DNA of 64,000 nucleotides from Raphanus sativus (lineage: Eukaryota; Streptophyta; Magnoliopsida; Brassicales; Brassicaceae): NCBI RefSeq assembly GCF_000801105.2, contig NC_079519.1, positions 27,441,288-27,505,287 of the forward strand, given 5' to 3'. Shown piece by piece: positions 25,985 to 36,153 of the stretch. A program made the position numbers and the translations under genes. How positions within the stretch are numbered: the stretch's first letter is position 1; each line of letters begins with the position of its first letter. The notes beneath the pieces are model-generated. The model saw only the letters and a list, made by a program, of their open reading frames with translations. It did no database searches and was not told the origin of the DNA.

Positions 25985-26125
25985 TAGTTGTCAGTAATGG
26001 AGAAGTGATCTTCTAGTGCTTACTACTGGTTAGTAACATTTCCTATACCTCTCTCATTTTCCCTTGTTTGTGAGAATAATGTATTTTATCTAATGATTCC
26101 ACATTTGTATTTTATCTAAGTAATA
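25985..26125 (+). repeat. Dispersed repeat, copy A
   Basis: About 140 bp starting TAGTTGTCAGTAATGGAGAA and running through TAGTGCTTACTACTGGTTAG and TGTATTTTATCTA. The same sequence occurs at 32939-33075 in the same orientation with about 10-15% differences. It has no recognised family and no coding sense. Confidence 0.7.
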
Positions 26126-26269
26126 GATAACCATTTGTCATTTTTCACACTTTGATTCTTGTAAACTCTGTAACACCCATCACGGGTTATTGTTACGGTA
26201 CATAAACATATATAGATCACAAATCTGCTTATTGCTGGTTCAAAAAGTTACATCATTTTTTTTGACACA

Positions 26270-26641
26270 TGTTGATGAATAAAGTCCCACATCGGTAGTT
26301 GGAGAAATAATTAAGTAATATATAAAAGGTTATGGCCAATCCACTAATAGCCAATTGGTTTTAAGTTGGAAGCCCATAATTAACCCGAATCTAATATGGT
26401 ATCAGAGCGGTCGATCCTGGTGGATCAAAGTTAAAATTAAAAAGAGCCACCCGATGTTGGGCCACTCCGTGGATGGTATTCCCACAGTTGTCCACGCATG
26501 TGCGTGAGGGGGAGTGTTGATGAATAAAGTCCCATATCGGTAGTTGGAGAAATAATTAAGTAATATATAAAGGGTTAGGGCCAATCTACTAATAGCCAAT
26601 TGGTTTTAAGTTGGAAACCCATAATTAACCCGAATCTAATA
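26270..26641 (+). mobile_element. TRIM (terminal-repeat retrotransposon in miniature)
   Basis: A complete 372-bp element. Two 127-bp direct terminal repeats, 26270-26396 and 26515-26641, both start TGTTGATGAATAAAGTCCCA and end GAATCTAATA; they differ at five positions. Directly after the first is TGGTATCAGAGC (26397-26408), the usual primer-binding site for initiator Met-tRNA. Before the second is a purine tract GAGGGGGAG (26506-26514). The target duplication is ACACA (26265-26269 and 26642-26646). The related NPR1 copy at the start of the window shows the uninterrupted target at about positions 15-19. It lies about 130 bp beyond the NPR1 stop codon. No coding capacity; it needs proteins from elsewhere. 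Confidence 0.95.
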
Positions 26642-26768
26642 ACACACCTGCATCTATAAACACAGGATGTGTATGAAGAACATCTTATATGACGCCAACA
26701 ATAGACAGTAAAAACCATGAAAAAAGAATAATATATATGCTATAGGGAAAAAAATTACCCCAAGAGTC

Positions 26769-29104
26769 TCACCGACGGCGATGGTAGAGTTTAGACCTCT
26801 TTCCAGCTATTGATTTCGACGTGGAAGAAGACGAAGGTGAGAGAGACGAGTTTACAAGTTCCTCCTTGTCCTCAATAAAGGCCTTCTTCACAATCTCCTG
26901 TATTTCCATGTACCTCTGCTTCTTTTGTAGTCTTTTCTGAGGAGTGTCGCCTTCTCCGCAAGCCAGCTGATTCAAATCATCACAGTCCATAATCTGATCA
27001 AGTACTGCCGAACATTGTGGGAAGAAGCGTTTCCCCAGTTCCACTGATGATTGTGAAAATGAAGAGAACAATTAATGTTATAGACTAGACATGGTTTCTT
27101 TCAGTTATCTATTACAAGTAGGGCTGATATTTTTAACCGAACCAAACCCGCCGGACCAAACAGAAACTTTGGTTAGTTCGGGTGAGAAATTCGGTTTAGT
27201 TCGGCAAGTTTATAAACAAATTGGTTTTCGGTTTGGTAATTGATTAGTTCGGTTTTTCAAAAAAAATTGTCTAACCAAATTTTCAACTGAACTGACCAAA
27301 TTAACCGAATTAAAGGAACTAACCAAACTAATCGAAATTATCCGAATTTAACCTATTTTACCCAAAGTTTTAACCGAAATATAATCCAAACCAAAAGCTT
27401 CGGTTAGTTTCGGTAAAAATTTTAAAAAACCAAATTACCCGAATCCAGAACCAAACTTTTTTACAGTTTAATTCGCAGAGATTTTAGTCGAACCGAACTA
27501 CCCGAACCCACATGCCTAATTACAAGTTAAAGACAACTATGTTTAAAGATCCATACCGGTTTTAGAAAGCGCTTTTAATCTGCGTTGATGCTCTTCTAGG
27601 ATTTTAAAAGGTGCTGTCTTTAGATCCGGCGATGTCCTCTTTGCACCAGCCAGATGGTCAGGGTCGAGGCTAGACCCAGTGAACTCGGATGTTCCCTTCG
27701 TTTGGGCGATATTCATTGCGACTTGTGCTTCCGTTGGGAAGAGACGTTGAGCCAATGCAACTAAACAGCAAGTATAGTTTATCATTAGTTTCACTCGCTT
27801 TCCTAACAAAGAATTCGATTCAAACATAAAAGGAGTAAGAGAGGACCTCTGTTTTCAAGATAGAGCAGCCTCATCTTGAGTTCATGGTCCGCCATTGCAA
27901 GAGAGGGAGAAACAGCATCTCCAGGAAACCGGTCTCCTTTGTTCGCTTGCTCCAGTATCTCTACGCATAGCCTACCTTTGAGAGAAGGCTTGCATTGCTC
28001 CGCAAGATAACTATATTCAGCCGCCATGGTGACTTGTTTCGCAATCAAGAGAGCCGTTCTACCTTCCAAAGACGTTTCCGATGCACGTGACCCTTTCGTC
28101 AACAGAGATACTATCAGATCAGGCTCCTTGCGCATGGCGGCAACGTAAAGCACCGTGTATCCCCTCGGATTCCTAAGGTTGACATCGGCAATCTCTAGGT
28201 CAAGGAGATCGTTTGCGGTCTTAACATCGCAGTACTTAACAGCGAAATGAAGAGCGTAGGCATCATCAAGATTAGTGTGCCCCTCACTCAAAAGCATCTC
28301 GACAAGCTCGACATCGTCGGAGTCAAGTGCCTTGTATATATTCAAGACATGTTTCCCTACCCCAGGCACCTCGATGCCTAGATCGTTACGGAGGTTAACT
28401 ATCTCTTTGACAATATGTTGAGGCAATGACTTGTCAAGAGTAACTAAGTCCACGTCAGAGTTGACAATAACCTCTACGCATCTATCTGTTAGCTTCTTGC
28501 AAGCTTCACCACAGATACTAGAAAGCTTGAGTATGAGTAATAACGTGTCCTCTTCTATTACAACTTTGTCTATGACGTCAAGTAAATGCCGCTGGTAGAG
28601 CGTAACCAGTTCATAAACCTCGAAGACGGAAGCTAAGTACAGCACCTCCACCATGAAATCCACCGCGGGACGGCAGGACACGTGGCGGCAATTCTCGTCT
28701 GCGCATTCGGAGACCCCTCTCGGCGGCGGCTTCACTCTTCCGGTGTAAATGTACGCTAAAACGGCGATCACCGAATCGACGCCGACGACGTGATCCTTGG
28801 CGATCTCCTTCAGCTCGAGCTTCACGACGGCGTTGGTGGTCAGGGCGTTTCTGAAGAAGGGGCTCCTCGCTGCGAGGAGAACACGGTGGAAGGGTACTTC
28901 CCGTCCGCAGGAGAGAACGAGCTTGGCGTCGCTGTAGAAAGATTCCGGCGAGTCGAAGACGGACTCGAGGGAGTTGGAGAGAAGTCGCAGAGCCGACACA
29001 TCAAGAATAGATGAGTCGGTGTTATCCGTAGTAGGTGAGGAGGCGAAGAAGCAAGTGCTGCTGATCTCGTAAGAATTGCCGAATCCAGCAGCAATGGAAT
29101 CCAT
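26769..29104 (-). CDS. NPR1: NPR1 salicylic-acid receptor/co-activator of systemic acquired resistance
   Basis: Master regulator of salicylic-acid-dependent immunity. It is a cytosolic oligomer that moves to the nucleus as monomer and co-activates TGA factors. Exons on the minus strand: 29104-27847, 27760-27557 and 27043-26769, giving 578 residues (Arabidopsis 593). Domains: BTB/POZ about 45-165 with the zinc motif C134, C139, H141, C144 ([12 protein letters not shown]); ankyrin repeats about 245-355; and the NPR1-type C-terminal SA-binding region with the conserved Arg of LENRV at the exon 1/2 junction. A basic tail [12 protein letters not shown] ends it. It is NPR1 rather than NPR3/4, since the start ([10 protein letters not shown]) and tail match NPR1 and no VDLNETP motif is seen. 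Two regulatory Cys positions of Arabidopsis NPR1 are changed (see findings). The open frames and splice sites are intact. Confidence 0.96.
27119..27518. mobile_element. hAT-type MITE in NPR1 intron (copy 2)
   Basis: Same element as at 489-887, in the same intron position. It is flanked by ATTACAAG at 27111-27118 and 27519-27526 and is 400 bp long. Six substitutions and one single-base indel separate the two copies by eye, giving an estimate of about 1.5-2% divergence between the duplicated NPR1 regions. Confidence 0.75.
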
Positions 29105-29143
29105 CTATGGAAGATAAGTTAGAGGAGACAAAGAGAGACCAGA

Positions 29144-29153
29144 GTCAAGTCAA
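29144..29153 (-). promoter_or_regulatory. Paired W-boxes before the NPR1 start codon
   Basis: On the minus strand TTGACTTGACT lies about 40-50 bp before the ATG. It holds two adjacent W-box cores (TTGAC), the binding sites of WRKY factors. Arabidopsis NPR1 has a W-box cluster at a comparable position that is needed for its expression (known from the literature). Conservation here suggests the same WRKY control. Copy 1 lacks this part because of the copia LTR. Confidence 0.75.
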
Positions 29154-29166
29154 TGAGAAAGAGTGG

Positions 29167-29168
<2 letters not shown>

Positions 29169-29207
<39 letters not shown>

Positions 29208-29208
29208 G
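29169..29208. repeat. (GA)n microsatellite upstream of NPR1
   Basis: About 20 uninterrupted GA units about 65 bp before the NPR1 start codon, probably in the 5' leader or core promoter. Length polymorphism is expected. Confidence 0.9.
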
Positions 29209-29316
29209 AACGGTTAAATTTCCTACAAAGGACCTTCAAAGATATTAATGGACCAGTAAATTTAGTAATATTATAACAATCTTACATGAGAAATGCAATT
29301 CCTTTTATTATTATTA

Positions 29317-29800
29317 GAGAAATTTCTTATGATAGCACTAAAAAGGATTTTTCACAAATATAGTACACAAGAAAAAATGATCAAAATATTTCATTAAAGA
29401 GATTAATTTACATTTATACTCCTAAGGTTAACTAAACAAAATCTTAAGATTTAGAGTTAAGGGGTGAGTTTTTTAGATTAAGATTTAAAATTTTATAAAA
29501 GAACAAATAAATACTAAAATTTGAAAATAAAAATTTGAAAAATAGTTTCAAAAAAAATTTTTAGTTATAAAAAGAAAATTTGAAAAAAACAAAAAGAATT
29601 TCGATTTTTTTTTTTCAAAAAACATATTTAGAAAAAAAAATAAATCTGAAAATATATAATCTGAAACTATAATTTTTTTATAATTACATATCTAGGATAT
29701 AAAAGTCTTTTTCTTCTTAAATGAAACATTTTTGTCATTTTTTATTTGTGTGCTATTTTGTGACAAAAACATAGAAAATGTTTATTTAGGAAAATTACTC
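29317..29800. mobile_element. MITE with long inverted ends, MULE-like
   Basis: A 484-bp AT-rich non-coding element. About 80 bp at the left (GAGAAATTTCTTATGATAGC...) pair with the reverse complement of the right end (GAGTAATTTTCCTAAATAAA...). Shared inner motifs are TCACAAA(A)TA(T)AG(T/C)ACACAA and TTTCATT. The flanks are similar 9-mers (TTATTATTA on the left, ATATTATTA on the right), which would fit a Mutator-type target duplication, but they lie in simple sequence. Confidence 0.6.
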
Positions 29801-29851
29801 ATATTATTATTACTAGGATTTTGTGAGTAAATTTCCGTTAAAAAAGTTTTT

Positions 29852-30240
29852 TGTTGTGAATCAATAGAGAATGAGAGAATCAGTTGTTCTTATTATTCCA
29901 TAAGCAGATGGTACATATATAGGTATATCATTCTAGTGTTTAGAACTGTCTAGAATATGTATTTTTGGGCATATGATGGACATCCATACAATTATTTATA
30001 ACATTTTCCCTTGGAAGTTCATTATACATAAAATTTCTAAAGCGCATAAAATGATGCCTCATTAAAAATTTTAACAGGAAAACCCAATGAAAAAAACTGT
30101 GGTTAAGAGAAAAAGAGTGTAGTGCGCATCTATTCCTCCTAATGAGTACATAACTTGAGATATCTGAGAAGATACAATCCAATATGATGAACTGATTTCT
30201 TCTTAGTCTTGGTCTGACACTATATATGTCGAGCATAATA
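29852..30240 (-). mobile_element. Copia LTR with adjoining internal 3' end
   Basis: 29852-30003 (152 bp) reads on the minus strand from TGTTATAAATAATTG to GATTCACAACA, TG...CA ends. On its right side is a purine-rich CCAAGGGAAAA (minus strand, 30004-30014), the expected position of the polypurine tract, followed by a region containing GCCTCATTAAAAATTTTAAC and GAAAACCCAATG, typical of the 3' internal part of plant copia elements. So this is a 3' LTR. A related LTR in 5' configuration is at 39417-39569. No polyprotein is left between 30240 and the next features. Confidence 0.65.
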
Positions 30241-30297
30241 AGTTGAGTAGAGTCTTTGACTTTGATTCATTTTCATTCTGTATACAGTTTCAAGTAA

Positions 30298-30691
30298 TCT
30301 ATATATAACAGCAAACCTATTTGTTGTTTTCTCTAAATTTTTGGGTATACCGTCATAGCACCTCTTTAAATTTGTTTGTTCTTCATTTGAGTATCTAACT
30401 CAATATTTTTTCTTTGTTTTCAAAGATCCTTTGATTGATCAGTATTTTGAAATAAAATATAATGTGTACTTAGAATAATTCCAATTTTCTTTTATAAATG
30501 TATTATATTTAGTAAAAACTTGTGTATAATAGACAATATATATTTATTAAATAATAAAACACAAATAACTAACTTTTATAAAGTATAGATAAATATATTT
30601 GCTTTGTATATACATTTTCAATATATTAAACAATTTAAATTTTCAGTAACGGAATTAATAGCCTGCCGCTAACGCGCGGGTTTGTTTCCTA
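30298..30691 (+). mobile_element. Possible small Helitron
   Basis: The right end has CTAACGCGCGGG followed by TTTGTTTCCTAG and T, which resembles the Helitron 3' hairpin plus CTAG/T. A TCTATATATAACAGC start at 30298 after A could be the 5' end. No coding sequence. The left end is weakly supported. Confidence 0.35.
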
Positions 30692-31977
30692 GTCTTTTAT
30701 AAAAAAAAAAAAAAACTTCTATCCATATACCTCTCTAAGTTAAGATCTGCGCAATTACTCAACATCACATATGAAAATAATTTATATATATTATTATTTA
30801 TTTGTTGTCCAAAAAACATTATTATTTATTTATGTTCATCTATGTATTATGTATATAATTAAATTATAGTAAAAATATACATCAAAACATATCTCTTGTT
30901 TATTTACGAAGATAAATCAAAATAATCATTTTATTTATTTAATAAGGTATATAACTAAATTTCAGTGACATGGAAATAGATATATAGTATATTTTAAATA
31001 TAGATATTTATTATTGAGAATTCATATTCATATGATAAACACAAAATTTCTAATGTGCAATTTTTCAATGCAGATTTCAAGATGAAAATATTAGGGTTTC
31101 AATACATTTTCAATAGAACCTTATACATTAACATATTTATGTATATAGTTTAATTTTAAATTATATTATTATAAAATATGAATGTCTATTATATGAGACT
31201 TTATATTCATACGATCTATGATCATTTGTATCTTGTTATTTACAAAAATAAAGTTAAATCATTAATCACAAATTTTTTTGTGTGACACATTTAACGTTTT
31301 TAGTAATTTATAGTTATTTAAAAAATTCAAATATAACATATTACTTTTTTATTATACGGTTAATGTGATTATTTAATAATATAAAATAAAAAAGAGCTAA
31401 GATAAAAAAATTATTATCAAATATTTATTATTCATAATCATTTGTTATATATACGTTAATCATTATTAGATAATTCCGTAACTTTTATTTAAGGAAAATT
31501 GCAAGAATATTATTTCGTACACTATTTATCAATTTGATAGTTAATTTAATATAAAGGTAAAATATAAGCTAAGATGAACCAACCTATTTTTTCTAACAAT
31601 TCTGAATTTCATTCTCATAGTGAAATGTGGATAGAAAACAATGTTGTAATGTTTCTTAATTAATATATATATATATATAAGGGATATGAGCAAATGGGTT
31701 TCTGATTTGGAAGTACCAGATTTGAAAGTGTTGTGACCTCATCTAAAAAATTCAAACAAATTTGGAAAAAAAATGTTTAGATAAACACAAGCGAAAAAAA
31801 AGACAAAAGCAAAACAAAAGCAAAACATAAGCAAAATATAGTATTTTAACAATCAAATAATAAAAATAAATTAAGTTCTAAATAATATTTTTTTTCAACA
31901 AATAAACAATATTTATTTTAGAAAATTTTTTATGTTATGATTTTCAACATCTAAGCTTTGAATGTAGTAAGAAAAGG
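30692..31977. other. AT-rich intergenic sequence
   Basis: Very AT-rich with many short A/T runs and a short (TA)n tract near 31664-31679. I see no gene or defined element. Confidence 0.6.
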
Positions 31978-32017
31978 AGATTCATGAACATAGTTTATGT
32001 TCATGGTTTAGTCTGGT

Positions 32018-32955
32018 ATGTCTCGCTCAGATATGAGTTCGAAACAGGATCTAGCGAAGTTGAGAAGTATCTGCCTTGTAATCTGTTTCTTGGCTGTGGT
32101 TACCTCCGGCCGTGTGAGTCCGAGAAGAGATTTGGATTCTCCGGATCTCAGAATCAAAACTCTGTTTGCTATAGTTGAAGATATAGGTTTCTTGTGTGTA
32201 CATGCAGAGACTTAGGTAGGAAATGATCCCTGTCACAACTGGTACGGGATCATCTGTTTTTAGGGTAGCATCACGATGATAGCCTTTACAAAATCCAATC
32301 TGACAGGTTTCATATCTCCGAGATTCGCAGAGCTCAGTTCTCTGACCGAAATTGATCTGGCTCATAACAGACTGACCGAGTGACCGGCATCATCCCTTTC
32401 GAGCTTCTTATCAAGCTCAAGAATCTTACCATTCTGGATATTTTCTATAATGCCATGCACGGTAAAATTCCAGGGTTTAGGAAGGATGTTGTATTTGCTG
32501 CAGGCAATCCACAGATTGAGAAGGATCATGTTACCTCGAGACTGTCTTTCGTTTGGATTGGTATTGGGATAGGGCTTCTGGTCGCTGGAGTAATAGGAGT
32601 TCTGTATTACTACGTGGTGATGAGGAAGAAGGGTTCTGACTTGGAGACAGAACCAGAACCGACGATTGAACTAGAAGCTCAGCCATCTAGTGTCGTTACA
32701 GAGAGAGTTGTAGCTTCTGACGACAATGCGATTCCCTTTCATATTCTTAGGGACACTACTGCTAGTTTTAGTGACGGTAACTTCATCGGTAAAGATGGGT
32801 TTTCAGCTGTGTACAGGGGCACGCTACCTGATGAAACTGACATCGCAGTCGAGTGAATGGGAAAAGATGACCCTTTGATTGGTCTAGACACCTTCAGATG
32901 TGAAGTCAGTGTCCTGAGTAAGATCCATCACCGCAACCTAGTTGTCAATAATGGA
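32018..32955 (+). pseudogene. TMK-type LRR receptor kinase relic
   Basis: Fragments of a transmembrane-kinase (TMK) type receptor can be read in several frames. They are a signal-peptide-like LAKLRSICLVICFLAVVTSG; an LRR piece (SNLTGFISPRFAELSSLTEI, then IPFELLIKLKNLTILDI); a juxtamembrane and membrane segment (LSFVWIGIGIGLLVAGVIGV, LYYYVVMRKK); and the start of the kinase (IPFHILRDTTASFSDGNFIG, FSAVYRGTLPDETDIAVE). A stop follows directly after the VAIK-like site (about 32855), then FRCEVSVLSKIHHRNLV. Kinase homology ends at about 32940, where dispersed repeat copy B begins. Most of the ectodomain and nearly all of the kinase are missing, so this cannot be functional. TMK identity is by pattern recognition only. 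Confidence 0.75.
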
Positions 32956-33075
32956 GAAGTGGTGTTCTAGTGCTTACTACTGGTTGGGAACATTATGTCT
33001 ACCTTTCTCATTTTACCTTGCTTGTAAGAATCAATGATTGCACATTTGTATTTTATCTATGTAATAACCAGTTAA
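32939..33075 (+). repeat. Dispersed repeat, copy B
   Basis: Same sequence as 25985-26125 (TAGTTGTCAATAATGGAGAA to TGTATTTTATCTATGTAATA). Here it begins exactly where receptor-kinase homology stops. Confidence 0.7.
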
Positions 33076-33296
33076 TAAAGGTTGAAAGCAAAGCTAAACC
33101 ATTGTGGAAGAACCATGATTATCAGGTAAGTTCCAATGCAAAACAACTCCGCAGCACTATTAAGATGGAGATCTGAAAGCTTTATAGATTTGAACGGAAC
33201 AGGAATAGGCTTTTGCGTGGATTAGCGTTACTAGTTCTGTTGTCTTTTGACTTTAGGGGAACTAGGATCAAACCAGTTTTGTAAGTGAAAAAAAAG

Positions 33297-33865
33297 GAAT
33301 GGGCAAAAATACTTGGACGTGAAGAACCAAACTAAACCCGACTCAAAAAGTTATAACGAATCCAAATCTAACTGATAAACAAATGGATCTAAAACTTCAA
33401 TATTCGAATAACTGGAACCAAACCCGACCAAAACCGAAGTATTTTGAACTTCAAAAAGTATCTAAATCATAATTATATGTTTAAATATATTAATTATTTT
33501 AGATATGTTATTAAAAATATAAAAAATACATGATATACTTAAAATTGTCTAAAATACTTGAAACTATCTGAAAATTTATCCAAAATAGTAAAATACTCCG
33601 AAGTTTAAAATTAACTAAAATACTTACTAGTTTTCCACCCAAATATCTAGACTGAACCAATTTTCATGGTATTTTTTAGGTATATGATTATATATTGTCT
33701 AAAATTTATCTATATGTTTTACATTCTTTTTATTTTTGCATTTTTAAAAACTTTACATAATTTAAATGAGTTTCCAAACTGACCCAAAACTGAAATATAT
33801 AAAACCGAAACACAAATACATCTAAAGTTCTGAAACGAATGACTCGAGCCATATCCCTAGAAAAA
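33297..33865. repeat. Degenerate CCGAAC/AACC-rich repeat
   Basis: AT-rich sequence with scattered AACCAAAC, CCCGAC and ACCGAAAC motifs on one strand, like internal parts of Brassicaceae hAT-type repeats. The right edge reads TAGGGATATGGC on the minus strand. Clean ends and a target duplication could not be defined. Confidence 0.4.
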
Positions 33866-34143
33866 ATAATCTGGTTAGTTGATTATGTTTTTTTACTGAA
33901 ACTGACCAAATGTGGTTGATTATATTTTTTTTATTGAAGCTGAACAAATGTGGTTGATTATCCTTCAGTCAAACCAAAATGAAGACCGAGCTAAACGTGA
34001 TTAAGTCATGATTAACTCCGACCTTTTAATTGGGGTTCTTAGCTTCGGTTTTTAACTAAAAAAAGTTAAGAATCGTCTTTTAAATAAGAGATATAAGAAC
34101 CGTTTCTTAGCCGAAAAGTGCAAAAAAATCAAATTATGAGTTA

Positions 34144-34486
34144 TTTTTAACACTGATTTATTATGATATTACAATTATGATATGAGAAAGATTACATAGA
34201 CGATTCGACAACCGAGAATATTATTTGCCTTATAAGATCTATGCCTAACTGCATCACTTGAACTGTCCTATGAAGATCCACACCTGACCATATTAACTTG
34301 CACAATATTATAGATCCTTTGTAAACCTTTCTTCCGTAATCTGCATAATTTTTTAATAAACCGTTCTCTCGGAACTTAAAAACCTAGATTTTCTATAATC
34401 TGCAAGAAATTGCATAGCCTGGGGTCGAACTCCAGCCTGGGTGTAGAAACCTTTAAACTTTAATCAGTAGACTACGGTGCTTCCAC
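34144..34486 (-). mobile_element. tRNA-derived SINE
   Basis: A 343-bp element flanked by a 17-bp perfect target duplication, AATCAAATTATGAGTTA (34127-34143 and 34487-34503). On the minus strand it starts GTGGAAGCACCGTAGTCTAC. A-box-like TAGTCTACTGATTA and B-box-like GAGTTCGACCCC are about 35 bp apart, as in a pol III promoter of tRNA origin. The body is unrelated to tRNA and the 3' end is a short A run (GTGTTAAAAA) next to the duplication. This layout is diagnostic for a SINE. The perfect target duplication suggests a fairly recent insertion. Confidence 0.92.
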
Positions 34487-34529
34487 AATCAAATTATGAG
34501 TTAGAACCCAATAAAAATGGGGGTTAATA

Positions 34530-34740
34530 ACCCAAAATTTAGTGATTAAAATCCTCAACTATTTTTAATGTTTTAATCTCTCAACTTATAAATTGTTAAT
34601 GCATGTCATCCTCCGCCGATAATTCTGTAACGAAATGTGATATATTGTAAGTTGAGGGGTTAAAACATTAAAAAAAGTTGAGGATTTATTTTACGATTTA
34701 AAGTAGTTGAGGGTTTTAATCATTAAAACAAAATTTAAAC
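34530..34740. repeat. Foldback MITE-like repeat, copy 1
   Basis: About 210 bp. The left arm (TTAGTGATTAAAATCCTCAA, ...TTTTAATGTTTTAATC) is the inverted complement of the right arm (...AACATTAAAAAAAGTTGAGG, TTGAGGGTTTTAATCATTAA). A relative is at 35378-35615. Non-coding. Confidence 0.65.
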
Positions 34741-35377
34741 AATTTGGAAGGAAAATATAATAAGTTGATATTTTTCTAATTGTCAAATATTTTTTATTAA
34801 CTAAAAACAGTTTAGCTTAGATAGTGAGACGATAGTAGCTTAAGTGAAGAAAAAGTGTAGATGCAAAACCAATTAAAGAAAATTCTTTTATCAGATTATG
34901 ATGATTTCAAGTAAGAAATGTTTGATTAGCAATAGTTACGGGATTATACGAAAATAAGATCCAATCAGCGGGACCCAGTTAAGAAAATTATTTAAGATAA
35001 TGAGTAAGGCCATTTGATGGGGATGTCTAACTAAGCCACAAATGTGTTAGGCTTGGTGAAAAATCCTAAGAAATCATATTAAAGATGCTTTGCAATGTTC
35101 AATGCTCTAATTTATTCTCTAAAAGAAAAAAATATTTTACTAATTCCTGTAAAACCGATGTTTTTCATATAATTTCGGAACCATTGTGAATGAAACTTTT
35201 TTACATAGAATTATACAGTCTCTTTATTTATGTATTTAGGCTACCATCGTTCCGCTCTCAATTTATAGTCATATTTTCTAAGCTAAAATGTTCTTAGTTT
35301 TTTAAAAGAATATATTTGATAATTAGAGAAATATCAACTTATTTATCTTTTTTCTTTCAATTGGTTCAAAAATATGT

Positions 35378-35615
35378 TTTGGTGATTAAATCCCTCAACT
35401 ATTTTTGAATTGTAAAATAAACCTTCAACTAACGTTTTAGTGTTTTAACCTCTTATTTACAAATTGATAACATATGCAATCTTCTGTTATAGAATTATAG
35501 ATAGAAGGTGACATACATTAACGATTTGTAAGTTAAGAGTTTAAAACATTAAAAAAATAATTGAGGGTTTATTTTACGATCTAAAAGTAGTCGAGTTTTT
35601 AATTCACTAAAAACC
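35378..35615. repeat. Foldback MITE-like repeat, copy 2
   Basis: About 240 bp, same family as 34530-34740: GTGATTAAATCCCTCAACTA at the left, and AATTGAGGGTTTATTTTACG, TTTTTAATTCACTAAAAA at the right. Between the two copies (34741-35377) I see only AT-rich sequence. Confidence 0.65.
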
Positions 35616-36153
35616 CTACATTTTTTTTTGATAAAATAAGGAACGTGAGTTTAGTGGGCCATATTTTCCTCACTCGCAAATTAACAGGCCTTTTCCAGGT
35701 GTTTTTATACGTTTTTCTATATTCCTCCCTTTGTAATGATTTTGAATATTAACGAAAGGGTTTCCTTGCCATCAAAAATTTTAGTTACAGAACTCGAGTG
35801 TGTGTGACGTCCGTCTGCCTCCCCGACCATCCGCCTGTGAAACCCTTAGTGAAACCGAAATTACTTCCATTTCTGAACATCTAAGCTTACTTACGAGTAT
35901 CTCTCTTTTTTCTCAGGTATCTACTGGACATCTTCCATGACATATGTTATTAGGATTTTTCTTATGTTGCTTGATTTATCAGCTTGCGTTGCTGCATAAT
36001 GTTGTTTTAGAGATAAGAATCGTTTCTGTTTATAAAATCAGAGACTATGGGGGTTTGCATTTTAGGGATTTGTCCCCAAATTTTATTTATATTTAAACTT
36101 TGATTTTCTTGCATTTTAGGGTTTTATCCCATCTTCTTTTACAGATATGAACC

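Noticed and set aside
33297..33865. A third hAT-like MITE with 8-bp target duplication
   Set aside because: The flanks are A runs (GAAAAAAA/GAAAAAAT) and the ends do not pair well, so only a degenerate repeat is listed.
34420..34486. tRNA-like A and B boxes
   Set aside because: No cloverleaf can be drawn, and a 343-bp body with target duplications shows a SINE rather than a tRNA gene.
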